Assembly (NCBI RefSeq): GCF_001514305.1
Contig: NZ_KQ949115.1
Location: 27,771 to 91,770, forward strand
DNA from: Streptomyces dysideae
Lineage (GTDB): Bacteria > Actinomycetota > Actinomycetes > Streptomycetales > Streptomycetaceae
Reading direction: 5' to 3'
DNA length: 64,000 nucleotides
In this document: piece after piece, positions 1 to 7,080 of the stretch
Layout: each line of letters opens with the position of its first letter
How positions within the stretch are numbered: position 1 is the first letter of the stretch
The notes under the pieces: generated by a model
Database searches by the model: none
The model's input: the letters and a program-made list of their open reading frames with translations, nothing else
Told to the model about the DNA's origin: nothing
Position numbers and translations under genes: made by a program

Positions 1-1
1 G

Positions 2-502
2 CTGGAATTCCTGAACGTGCCGTACGCGCCCGTGCTCGCCGTGTGGGTCGGTCTGGTGTCGCAGTTCATCCCCAGCATCGGCACGTATCTCGCGGGCGCC
101 CTGCCCATGCTGATCGCCTTCACGGTCGATCCCTGGTACGCGCTGTGGGTGCTGGCCTTCGTCGTGGTCTACCAGCAGTTCGAGAACTACGTGCTGCAGC
201 CCAAGCTGACCGCGAAGACCGTCGACATCCATCCCGCGGTCGCCTTCGGCTCGGTCATCGCGGGCACCGCCCTCCTGGGCGCGGTCGGCGCGCTGATCGC
301 CATCCCGGCGGTCGCCACGCTGCAGGCGTTCCTGGGTGCGTACGTGAAGCGGTACGACGTGACGGACGACCCCCGGGTGCACGGGCACCGGGGCGCGGGA
401 CCAGGGGGCGGACTGGTCACGCGCGCGCGTGCGCTGTGGGCCCGGCGGCCGGAATCCCCGGTGTCGGTGGACGCAGGAGGGGCCGGGGAGGGCTCCTCCT
501 GA
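2..502 (+). CDS. AI-2E family transporter, C-terminal part (5' truncated)
   Basis: The reading frame is open to the window edge, so the real start lies upstream. The visible 166 residues carry at least three hydrophobic segments separated by short loops. The conserved stretch Q-x-x-E-N-Y-V-L-Q-P and the following hydrophobic run are typical of the C-terminal half of AI-2E/PerM-type permeases (PF01594), which are multi-span inner-membrane proteins, some of them exporters. The last ~45 residues are a hydrophilic, Gly/Arg-rich cytoplasmic tail. The substrate cannot be told from the sequence. It is followed by 239 bp of regulatory DNA and then recA, the same direction but with its own promoters, so it is probably not co-transcribed with recA. 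Confidence 0.8.
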   Translation: MEFLNVPYAPVLAVWVGLVSQFIPSIGTYLAGALPMLIAFTVDPWYALWVLAFVVVYQQFENYVLQPKLTAKTVDIHPAVAFGSVIAGTALLGAVGALIAIPAVATLQAFLGAYVKRYDVTDDPRVHGHRGAGPGGGLVTRARALWARRPESPVSVDAGGAGEGSS

Positions 503-551
503 GGGGCGTCGCCGGGCCGCGGACGTAGTGTCGGAGTGCCGCGTGGTGCGC

Positions 552-581
552 TTGACACGAAAATCGAACATCCATTCTTAT
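552..581 (+). promoter_or_regulatory. Possible sigma-70-type recA promoter with overlapping imperfect SOS (LexA) box
   Basis: A perfect TTGACA (552-557) is followed about 17-18 bp later by a weak TTCTTA/TCTTAT -10. Between them lies GAAC-ATCC-ATTC (566-577), one mismatch from the actinobacterial LexA box GAAC-N4-GTTC. LexA bound here would cover the promoter spacer, as expected for SOS repression of recA. The assignment is by motif only. Confidence 0.5.
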
Positions 582-675
582 GGAAGCTCCGGTGAGGTTC
601 TCGGCGGGCGGTTCGTCATGGTTTTGACGGAGAAGTGCCCGAGTTATCCACAGGCCGGACGGGCGTCGGGGCGCA

Positions 676-698
676 TTGTCAGTGGCAGGCGTTAGCGT
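676..698 (+). promoter_or_regulatory. RecA_NDp-type (PafBC-dependent) DNA-damage promoter of recA
   Basis: The sequence reads TTGTCAGTG - 8 bp - TAGCGT. This matches the actinobacterial RecA_NDp consensus (tTGTCRgtg-N8-TAnnnT), which drives LexA-independent damage induction through the WYL-domain activator PafBC. The match is exact in both half-elements. The -10 ends 43 bp before the recA ATG chosen here. A longer reading frame could begin at the TTG at 676, but that codon is part of the -35 element and so is rejected as a start. Confidence 0.75.
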
Positions 699-741
699 CT
701 TTGACGTGAAGCGATCGACTCAAGCAAATCGGGTGGAACCC

Positions 742-2958
742 ATGGCAGGAACCGACCGCGAGAAGGCCCTGGATGCCGCACTCGCACAGATTGAACGGCA
801 GTTCGGCAAAGGCGCGGTCATGCGCATGGGCGAGCGGCCGAACGAGCCCATCGAGGTCATCCCGACCGGGTCGACCGCGCTCGACGTGGCCCTCGGCGTA
901 GGCGGCCTGCCGCGCGGCCGCGTGGTGGAGGTCTACGGCCCGGAGTCCTCCGGTAAGACAACCCTGACCCTGCACGCGGTGGCGAACGCACAGAAGGCCG
1001 GCGGCCAGGTCGCGTTCGTGGACGCGGAGCACGCTCTCGACCCCGAGTACGCGAAGAAGCTCGGCGTCGACATCGACAACCTCATCCTCTCCCAGCCCGA
1101 CAACGGCGAGCAGGCCCTGGAGATCGTGGACATGCTGGTCCGCTCCGGCGCCCTCGACCTCATCGTCATCGACTCCGTCGCCGCGCTCGTCCCGCGTGCG
1201 GAGATCGAGGGCGAGATGGGTGACAGCCACGTCGGTCTGCAGGCCCGTCTGATGAGCCAGGCCCTGCGGAAGATCACCAGTGCGCTCAACCAGTCCAAGA
1301 CCACGGCGATCTTCATCAACCAGCTGCGCGAGAAGATCGGCGTGATGTTCGGGTGCTTCAACTACTCGACTCGGGTCACGCTCGCCGACGGCACGCAGGA
1401 GAAGATCGGCAAGATCGTCAACCAGCGGATGGACGTGGAGGTCCTCTCCTACGATCCTGACACCGACAAGATCGTCCCCCGACGCGTCACCAACTGGTTC
1501 GACAACGGGAACGCCGAGCGGTTTCTGCAGTTCACCGTGGCCAAGTCCGGAAAGAACGGCAAGGCGCAGTTCGCCGCGACGGAGAACCACTTGATCCGCA
1601 CACCAGGAGGCTGGCGTGAGGCGGGTGAGCTGATCGCCGGAGACCGTGTGCTGATCAGTGAGAAGAAGGCACTGAGCGGGCAACAGGAGCAGGTCGTCCT
1701 CGGGGCGCTGATGGGCGACGGCAGCCTTTCCCCGAATAGGAGGGGCCGCACCGGCGTCCGCTTCCGCATGGGTCATGGTGTCAAGCAGACCGAGTACCTG
1801 GACTGGAAGGTCTCGTTGCTCGGGAACATCGGATGCTCTCGCACCCAGAACGAGAAAGGCGCGGTCTTCGCGGACTTCTCTCCGCTTCCAGAGCTGGACG
1901 AGCTGAGGGAAGTCGTCTACTTCGGCGGAGACAAGAAGCACGTCACCTGGGAGCACCTCAAGGCGCTGACTCCACTGGCCCTGGCCGTCTGGTACATGGA
2001 CGACGGCTGCTTCACGGTGCGCTCCCAGGGACTTCAGGAGCGTACGGAAGGCGGCTCGGGCCGGATCGAGATCTGTGTCGAGGCCATGAGCGAAGGCTCA
2101 CGGGAGCGCATCGTCGACTACCTGCGAGACACGCATGGCCTCGACGTGCGACTTCGGCTCGCAGGTGAGCGGCAGATGGCGGTGTTGCAGTTCAGCACGG
2201 AGTCGTCGGCGCGTTTCCAGGAGATGGTGGCTCCCTTCGTGCACCCCTCCATGGAGTACAAGCTCCTTCCGCGCTTCCGAGGCCGATTCGGTGTCGAGCC
2301 GGAGTTCATCGAGGAGACTCAGCGCCTGGTGGCCTCGAAGATCCTCGACATCCACATCAAGCCGCCGACGCGTTCCATGAAGAAGTTCGACATCGAGGTC
2401 GAAGGCACGCACAACTACTTCGTGGACGGCGTCATGGTGCACAACAGCCCGGAGACCACGACCGGTGGCCGGGCGCTGAAGTTCTACGCCTCGGTGCGAC
2501 TCGACATCCGACGTATCGAGACGCTGAAGGACGGCACCGACGCGGTCGGCAACCGCACCCGCGTCAAGGTCGTCAAGAACAAGGTCGCGCCGCCCTTCAA
2601 GCAGGCCGAGTTCGACATCCTCTACGGGCACGGCATCAGCCGCGAGGGCGGCCTGATCGACATGGGCGTGGAGCACGGCTTCGTCCGCAAGGCCGGCGCC
2701 TGGTACACGTACGAGGGCGACCAGCTCGGCCAGGGCAAGGAGAACGCGCGCAACTTCCTGAAGGACAACCCCGACCTGGCCAACGAGATCGAGAAGAAGA
2801 TCAAGGAGAAGCTGGGAGTCGGCGTGCGGCCGCAGGACGCGGCTGCCGAGCCGGGCGTGGACGCCGCGGGCTCCGCCACGGGCGACGCCGCGAAGGCGGT
2901 GCCGGCTCCGGTGGCGGCCAAGGGAGCCAAGGCCAAGGCCCCGGCAACCAAGAGCTGA
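742..2958 (+). CDS. recA: Recombinase RecA with in-frame intein (738-aa precursor)
   Basis: RecA is the strand-exchange ATPase of homologous recombination and the SOS co-protease. The start ATG at 742 gives the usual Streptomyces N-terminus (MAGTDREKALDAALAQIERQ) and lies downstream of both promoters. The Walker A motif GPESSGKTT and the segment VFVDAEHALDP-type are visible in the N-terminal half. Residues 1-204 and 569-738 are the exteins; residues 205-568 are an intein inserted after KIGVMFG and before SPETTTGG, that is at the start of DNA-binding loop L2. The spliced product would be 374 residues, the normal size for Streptomyces RecA, and ends in the typical Ala/Lys-rich tail. Most Streptomyces RecA proteins are not known to me to carry an intein, so this allele is unusual. 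Activity depends on splicing. recX follows after 3 bp and is surely co-transcribed. Confidence 0.97.
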   Translation: MAGTDREKALDAALAQIERQFGKGAVMRMGERPNEPIEVIPTGSTALDVALGVGGLPRGRVVEVYGPESSGKTTLTLHAVANAQKAGGQVAFVDAEHALDPEYAKKLGVDIDNLILSQPDNGEQALEIVDMLVRSGALDLIVIDSVAALVPRAEIEGEMGDSHVGLQARLMSQALRKITSALNQSKTTAIFINQLREKIGVMFGCFNYSTRVTLADGTQEKIGKIVNQRMDVEVLSYDPDTDKIVPRRVTNWFDNGNAERFLQFTVAKSGKNGKAQFAATENHLIRTPGGWREAGELIAGDRVLISEKKALSGQQEQVVLGALMGDGSLSPNRRGRTGVRFRMGHGVKQTEYLDWKVSLLGNIGCSRTQNEKGAVFADFSPLPELDELREVVYFGGDKKHVTWEHLKALTPLALAVWYMDDGCFTVRSQGLQERTEGGSGRIEICVEAMSEGSRERIVDYLRDTHGLDVRLRLAGERQMAVLQFSTESSARFQEMVAPFVHPSMEYKLLPRFRGRFGVEPEFIEETQRLVASKILDIHIKPPTRSMKKFDIEVEGTHNYFVDGVMVHNSPETTTGGRALKFYASVRLDIRRIETLKDGTDAVGNRTRVKVVKNKVAPPFKQAEFDILYGHGISREGGLIDMGVEHGFVRKAGAWYTYEGDQLGQGKENARNFLKDNPDLANEIEKKIKEKLGVGVRPQDAAAEPGVDAAGSATGDAAKAVPAPVAAKGAKAKAPATKS
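1354..2445 (+). mobile_element. RecA intein with LAGLIDADG homing endonuclease (364 aa)
   Basis: Intein residue 1 is Cys and the last two residues are His-Asn, followed by Ser as +1 extein residue: all catalytic splice positions are present. Block B shows T-E-N-H (intein residues 76-79). Two dodecapeptide motifs, LGALMGDGSL (116-125) and LAVWYMDDGCF (210-220), keep their acidic residues, so the endonuclease looks potentially active. Blocks F and G (V-E-G-T-H-N-Y-F-V-D-G, then VMVHN) close the element. The insertion site, Gly204/Ser of mature RecA, corresponds to what is called RecA-b in mycobacteria such as M. leprae, distinct from the M. tuberculosis site. The rare-codon run AAT-AGG-AGG at 1735-1743 is unlike the flanking recA and suggests horizontal arrival. 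Confidence 0.95.
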
Positions 2959-2961
2959 CCC

Positions 2962-3822
2962 GTGACACGGCGAACCGACTGGACCGAGTACGCCTATCCG
3001 GACGCTCCGCGTGAGCGGGGGAGAGGTGGTGACGGGGGCTCCTCCAGGGTGGCGGGCGGCGACGTCTACGGGGGAGAGATGGTCCATGGCACGGACGGGG
3101 GGTACGACGGCACGCCGCCCTACGGCACGTACGGCGGCGAGCGGTCGGAAGGCGGCTCGGCGTATGGCGCCGGTCCGTCCGGCGGTGGCTCGCGCCGGAG
3201 TGGCGGCGGGGCTCGGAGTGCGGGCGGCGAGCGGGGACGTCGTCGGCGCGGTCGTGCGGAGCCGTCCGGTGAGGACGGGGGTGCCCCCTCCTCGTCGAGG
3301 GCCGAGACGGGGGAGCCCTCAGGGGACCCGGTGGAGCGGGCGCGGGCGATCTGTTTGCGCCTGCTCACCGGGACCCCGCGCACCCGAAAGCAACTCGCGG
3401 ACGCCCTGCGCAAGCGGGAGATCCCCGACGACGCCGCCGAGGAGGTGCTGTCGCGGTTCGAGGAGGTCGGACTGATCAACGACAGTGCGTTCGCGGACGC
3501 CTGGGTGGAGTCCCGGCACCACGGCCGGGGACTGGCCCGGCGCGCGCTGGCCCAGGAACTGCGGACCAAGGGCGTCGACTCCACCCTGATCGACGTTGCC
3601 GTCTCACAGCTCGACTCCGAGCAGGAGGAGACGACCGCGCGGGAGTTGGTCGCACGCAAGCTGCGGTCCACCCGTGGCCTGGACCGCGACAAGCGCCTGC
3701 GCCGCCTCGCGGGCATGCTCGCCCGCAAGGGCTACCCCGAGGGCATGGCCCTGCGGGTGGTCCGACAGGCACTGGAGGAAGAGGGCGAGGACACGGACTT
3801 CATCGAGGGCGAGGGGTTCTGA
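2962..3822 (+). CDS. recX: Regulatory protein RecX
   Basis: RecX binds the RecA filament groove and modulates or inhibits filament growth and coprotease activity. The recognisable RecX domain covers about residues 120-280: three tandem three-helix repeats beginning near RARAICLRLLTGTPRTRKQL, including R-K-x-L-x-x-A-L and L-I-N-D-x-x-F-A. The protein is 286 residues, longer than the ~170 of E. coli RecX, because of a Gly/Ser/Arg-rich, probably disordered N-terminal extension of ~115 residues, common in streptomycetes. The GTG start lies 3 bp after the recA stop, consistent with translational coupling. Internal Met codons offer alternative starts, but the tight spacing favours this one. Confidence 0.93.
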   Translation: MTRRTDWTEYAYPDAPRERGRGGDGGSSRVAGGDVYGGEMVHGTDGGYDGTPPYGTYGGERSEGGSAYGAGPSGGGSRRSGGGARSAGGERGRRRRGRAEPSGEDGGAPSSSRAETGEPSGDPVERARAICLRLLTGTPRTRKQLADALRKREIPDDAAEEVLSRFEEVGLINDSAFADAWVESRHHGRGLARRALAQELRTKGVDSTLIDVAVSQLDSEQEETTARELVARKLRSTRGLDRDKRLRRLAGMLARKGYPEGMALRVVRQALEEEGEDTDFIEGEGF

Positions 3823-3828
3823 TCCCGA

Positions 3829-3852
3829 GGGCCTGGTGTGAGCCAGGGGCCC
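3829..3852 (+). terminator. Weak candidate terminator after recX
   Basis: GGGCCTGG, a 6-nt loop and CCAGG-GG-CCC form an imperfect hairpin with a two-base bulge 7 bp after the recX stop. No T-run follows, as is usual in Streptomyces. The remaining DNA up to 4040 (about 190 bp) shows nothing I can name. Confidence 0.3.
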
Positions 3853-4040
3853 GAGGGACACGGATGTGACTCCGGACACGTGGACGCGCGGGGGTGCCCA
3901 TCGGGTTCGGCGCCGTTGTGTTCTGGGACCTGTGTGTCTGTGAGCCTGATGCACGGACCATCGCCCTGCTGCGCGAGGCCGACGAGGTCGCCGGGACAGG
4001 TGGACCTGGTCACCAAGGGCGACGCGGACACTGCCCCGCT

Positions 4041-4481
4041 CTACCGTCCCTCGGCCGGCCTCTGAAGCTCCGCGTCCGCCACGGGCGTCACCGGCAGTCC
4101 GGCCGTCCGCCACGCCTGGAAACCCCCGACCAGATCGGTGGCCCGGTGCAGGCCCAGCCGGTGCAGGGACTCGGCCGCCAGACTCGACGCGTACCCCTCG
4201 TTGCAGATGACGACGACGCGCAGGTCGTGGCCCGTGGCCTCGGGGGCCCGATGGCTGCCCCGCGGGTCGAGCCGCCACTCCAGCTCGTTGCGTTCGACGA
4301 CGAGGGCGCCGGGGATCAGTCCGTCCCGCTCGCGCAGGGCGGCGTACCGGATGTCCACCAGCAGTGCCTCACCGGCGCGTGCGGCCTCGTAGGCCTCCTG
4401 CGGCTCGATACGCCCGAGGCCGGTGCGTACCCGCTCCAGCAACTCGTCGATTCCGACCGGCCGTTCACCCCTGCCGCTCAC
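4041..4481 (-). CDS. Rhodanese-like sulfurtransferase
   Basis: A single rhodanese domain of 146 residues. The active-site loop is C93-N-E-G-Y-A-S-S, the Cys-centred loop that would carry a persulfide. The preceding L-L-V-D-I-R element (residues 40-45) is the CDC25/rhodanese signature strand. Its ATG overlaps the cysteine dioxygenase stop by 4 nt (ATGA), so the two are translationally coupled in one operon. With cysteine dioxygenase it probably handles sulfane sulfur or cysteine-sulfinate-derived sulfur. The donor and acceptor cannot be deduced from sequence. Confidence 0.88.
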   Translation of the reverse strand: MSGRGERPVGIDELLERVRTGLGRIEPQEAYEAARAGEALLVDIRYAALRERDGLIPGALVVERNELEWRLDPRGSHRAPEATGHDLRVVVICNEGYASSLAAESLHRLGLHRATDLVGGFQAWRTAGLPVTPVADAELQRPAEGR

Positions 4482-5083
4482 TGCCAGTCCTCCGGCCGCT
4501 CCACCTGCTCCAGCCGCAGGATCTGTCCGCTGCGGCTGTAGCGGCGGATCCGCGGCAGCGGTGGGTAGTACGCGTGGACGGAGATCGCGTGCCGGTCGGG
4601 GGACTCGTTGAGGACCTCGTGCACATGGTGGTGGCCGAAGGTGCGGCCCCGGCCGGCGGGCAGTCGGCGTTCCCGGTCCACGCCCTCCGTCAGCTCCAGG
4701 GTCTGCCAGCCGTCGGTGGGCAGCCGGGCGGCGAGCGAGTTCTCCTTGAGCTCGCCGGCCGCGGTGATGAAGGCGCCGACCGAGTCCGCGTGGTCGTGCC
4801 AGCCGGTGCCCGTGCCGGGCGGCCAGCTGATCAGCCAGGCCTCACTGCCGGCGGGCCCATCGAGGCGCACCCAGGTGCGGCCTTCGGGGTCGAGGGGAAG
4901 CGAGGCGATCAGCTCGGCGTCGGTGGCCGTACGCCGTACGAAGTCGAGGAGGTCCGCCTGCGTGGGCATAGCGGCGGACGGAGAAGCGGAAGCGGCAGCG
5001 GCGGCGGGGGAGGCAGACACGGGCACCGTCCTGAGGGTCCTGAAGAGGGTTCGCGGGAGCGCGCGGCACGGCGTGAGCGGCAC
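4478..5083 (-). CDS. Cysteine dioxygenase (cupin)
   Basis: It is predicted to oxidise L-cysteine with O2 to cysteine sulfinate using mononuclear Fe(II). The cupin metal motif is G-W-H96-D-H98, and the third ligand is probably His155 in the H-V-H-E-V-L-N segment, which corresponds to the H-R-V-E-N motif of bacterial CDOs. The Y-S/H-A-Y-Y-P-P-L strand near the C-terminus is also typical. The first 38 residues are Ala/Ser-rich and may not be translated; Met39 (codon at 4967-4969) is an alternative start that would give a 163-residue core protein. It lies 24 bp downstream of a Cys-rich leader peptide and upstream of an overlapping rhodanese gene, which points to cysteine-responsive regulation of a cysteine-breakdown operon. 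Confidence 0.9.
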   Translation of the reverse strand: MPLTPCRALPRTLFRTLRTVPVSASPAAAAASASPSAAMPTQADLLDFVRRTATDAELIASLPLDPEGRTWVRLDGPAGSEAWLISWPPGTGTGWHDHADSVGAFITAAGELKENSLAARLPTDGWQTLELTEGVDRERRLPAGRGRTFGHHHVHEVLNESPDRHAISVHAYYPPLPRIRRYSRSGQILRLEQVERPEDWQ

Positions 5084-5107
5084 GCGCGGGAAAGGGGAGT
5101 TGCGAAT

Positions 5108-5155
5108 TCAGCAGGACGGGTGACACACGCAGCCCGCGTAGCGGACGAGGTCCAT
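5108..5155 (-). CDS. Cys-rich leader peptide (uORF) of the cysteine dioxygenase operon
   Basis: A 15-codon ORF, MDLVRYAGCVCHPSC, with a strong Shine-Dalgarno GGAGGG 5 nt before its ATG, ends 24 bp before the cysteine dioxygenase gene. Three of its last seven residues are Cys, including the very last sense codon. It resembles the short actinobacterial leader peptides (R-H-V/M-D-L-x-R type) found before sulfur and amino-acid genes, which are thought to sense charged tRNA-Cys through ribosome pausing. An in-frame GTG at 5192-5194 would extend it to 28 residues with a fourth Cys, but it lacks a good Shine-Dalgarno. The regulatory role is inferred from position and composition. Confidence 0.7.
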   Translation of the reverse strand: MDLVRYAGCVCHPSC

Positions 5156-5279
5156 ATGGACCCTCCGCCACAGGCGCACACAGGTGTCGTTCACGGTCCG
5201 GAGTACACCATGGGGGTGCGAAACGGTCAACTCGCCGTCACCATGCGGACGGGGCACGGTGACGGCGCGTACGGCGGCC

Positions 5280-6905
5280 TCAGCGGGAGCCGGCCGTGGC
5301 CTCCGCTCCGGTCTCGGCACCGGCCTCGGATTCCGCCTTCGCCGGTCCCCCCAGCGTCGCCTCCGCGGCCGCGTACAGGTCGGCCGGACGCACCCCGCTC
5401 AGCGCCGTGACCAGGTGACCGTCGGGCCGTACGAGGAGGACGGTGTGGGCGGCCGCGCCCGGGTAGCGCTCGGCGACCAGCAGCTCGGCGGGATGCGGCA
5501 GTGCCGTCACCGCCGCCGCCAGCCGGGGCATGATCCCGGCGGACACCCAGTGCCTGCGCTCCCACACGCCCGTGCCCGGCGCGATCAGCACGACCAGCAG
5601 CGCACCGCGCCCGAGCCGGTCGCGCAGCTGTACGAAGGAACCGTCCTCCGCGGTGACCCGCACGTCGACGACCGGCGCACCGGGCGGTGTGTCCACGGGC
5701 ACCTCGCCCTCCAGATGCCGGGGCGTGAGCGGTGAGTCGGCGTACGCCCCCGGCGCGCCCAGCGTGCCGCGCCCCAAGTGGCCGTCCATCAGCAGGGCGT
5801 CGTGGCCCCGGGCGGAGCCGGGGACGACCGCGCGCAGCCCTGCGCCGCCGCGCAGCAGCGGCAGCGCCTGGTCGGCGGCGCGCAGCCGGGCGGCGACGAC
5901 CGCGCGCCGCTCGGTCTGGTAGCTGTCGAGCAGCGCCTCGTGCGGCCCGTGGTGCCAGGCCGTGGCCAGCTTCCAGGCGAGGTTGTCGGCGTCCCGCAGC
6001 CCCTCGTCGAGACCGTGCGTGCCGAGCGCGCCGAGGAGGTGAGCCGCGTCCCCGGCGAGGAAGACGCGGCCCGCGCGCCAGCGGCGGGCCAGACGGTGGT
6101 GCACTGTGTGGACGCCGGTGTCCAGGAGTTCGTACGCCGGTGTCGGCCCGCCGGTCCAGCCCGCCAGCGTCTCCCGGACGCGGGCCACCAGCAGCTCGGG
6201 GGTGACCAGGTCCTTGCCCGGCGGCAGCAGCCAGTCCAGCCGCCAGACGCCGTCCGGGAGCGGGCGCCCGGTGATCTCCCCGGCCGAGGGGCCCGACTGC
6301 CGCCACGGCGGCATCCGGTGGAGCAACGCCTCGTCGGGCCACGGAAGTTCCGTGCGCAGCGCGGCCACGGCGTGCCGCTCCACCGCCGTACGGCCGGGGA
6401 AGCGGATGTCCTGGAGTTTGCGCACGGTGGAGCGCGGGCCGTCGCAGCCGACCAGGTAACTGCCGCGCCACCAGGTTCCCTTGGGGCCGCGGGTGTGGGC
6501 GGTGACGCCGGAACGCTCCTGCTCGACGGCGTCGAGACGGCTGTCGACAGCGATCTTGACGAGCCGCTCGCCGGCGAGGGCCTGGCGCAGCGCGGTGGTC
6601 AGTACGTGCTGGGCGATGTGCAGCGGGGCGGGATCGGTGTCATCGAAAGAGATCTCGCGCATCACCTGCTTGCGCCGCATCGACCGCCAACCGGCCCAGT
6701 GGAAACCGGCGTCCGCGAGGGGGAGGCCGGTCAGCCGCTCCATCAGGGCGGCGGTGTCCTCGCGCAGCACGACCGTGCGCGCGAGACGGGGTTCGTCCCT
6801 GCCCGGGCCCTCGTCGAGGACCACGGACGGCACTTCCTGACGGGCCAGCGCCAGGGCGAGCGTGAGCCCGACGGGCCCCGCTCCGACGATGATCACCGGG
6901 TCCAC
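5280..6905 (-). CDS. Class A FAD-dependent aromatic monooxygenase (PheA/TfdB-like)
   Basis: The 541-residue protein has a Rossmann GxGxxG (GAGPVG, residues 8-13), the D-G motif region GCDGPRSTVRK that contacts FAD and NAD(P)H, and the second FAD motif GDAAHLLGALGTHGLDEG followed by D-A-D-N-L-A-W-K-L. The C-terminal ~170 residues resemble the thioredoxin-like domain of phenol/resorcinol hydroxylases. It should hydroxylate an aromatic or polycyclic substrate with NAD(P)H and O2; the substrate is unknown. The GTG at 6903-6905, preceded by AGGGGG, is preferred. A frame open back to a TTG at 6995 would put the start inside the predicted -10 element. It stands alone between the CDO operon and gluABCD. 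Confidence 0.85.
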   Translation of the reverse strand: MDPVIIVGAGPVGLTLALALARQEVPSVVLDEGPGRDEPRLARTVVLREDTAALMERLTGLPLADAGFHWAGWRSMRRKQVMREISFDDTDPAPLHIAQHVLTTALRQALAGERLVKIAVDSRLDAVEQERSGVTAHTRGPKGTWWRGSYLVGCDGPRSTVRKLQDIRFPGRTAVERHAVAALRTELPWPDEALLHRMPPWRQSGPSAGEITGRPLPDGVWRLDWLLPPGKDLVTPELLVARVRETLAGWTGGPTPAYELLDTGVHTVHHRLARRWRAGRVFLAGDAAHLLGALGTHGLDEGLRDADNLAWKLATAWHHGPHEALLDSYQTERRAVVAARLRAADQALPLLRGGAGLRAVVPGSARGHDALLMDGHLGRGTLGAPGAYADSPLTPRHLEGEVPVDTPPGAPVVDVRVTAEDGSFVQLRDRLGRGALLVVLIAPGTGVWERRHWVSAGIMPRLAAAVTALPHPAELLVAERYPGAAAHTVLLVRPDGHLVTALSGVRPADLYAAAEATLGGPAKAESEAGAETGAEATAGSR

Positions 6906-6989
6906 GGTGCGGCGCCCCCTGCCCGCAGCGGTGTCCTCAGGGACGTATGTGAACAGGAAGTTGGAGCAGGGTGCACGATCACAGAACGT

Positions 6990-7018
6990 ATGCAACCTAT
7001 TGCCGGTGCTTGCGTCAA
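6990..7018 (-). promoter_or_regulatory. Predicted promoter of the flavin monooxygenase
   Basis: On the minus strand TTGACG (7013-7018) is separated by 17 bp from TTGCAT (6990-6995), a plausible sigma-70-type pair. Just downstream, TGCATACG and CGTGCA form an interrupted inverted repeat (about 6972-6995) that could be an operator for an unknown repressor. The -35 overlaps a small hairpin next to the glu terminator. Confidence 0.45.
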
Positions 7019-7021
7019 GCG

Positions 7022-7055
7022 ACGGAGGCAGTGGCGATCATGCCACTGCCTCCGT
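7022..7055 (-). terminator. Strong hairpin terminator of the gluABCD operon
   Basis: A perfect 14-bp stem (7022-7035 with 7042-7055) with a 6-nt loop starts 25 bp downstream of the gluD stop. This is typical of Streptomyces L-shaped terminators without a U-tract. It separates the glu operon from the monooxygenase gene. Confidence 0.85.
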
Positions 7056-7080
7056 GTCGTTCATGCCACTTGACTGATCA

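Noticed and set aside
676..741. N-terminal extension of RecA by 22 residues from a TTG
   Set aside because: The TTG lies inside the RecA_NDp -35 element, and the extension is absent from known RecA N-termini.
679..1956. A 425-codon minus-strand frame across recA and the intein
   Set aside because: Low-complexity Leu/Val/Asp/Arg shadow of recA; no motif.
3838..4065. Small plus-strand gene between recX and the rhodanese
   Set aside because: No Shine-Dalgarno, Cys/Ser/Pro-rich composition, and it runs into the 3' end of the rhodanese gene.
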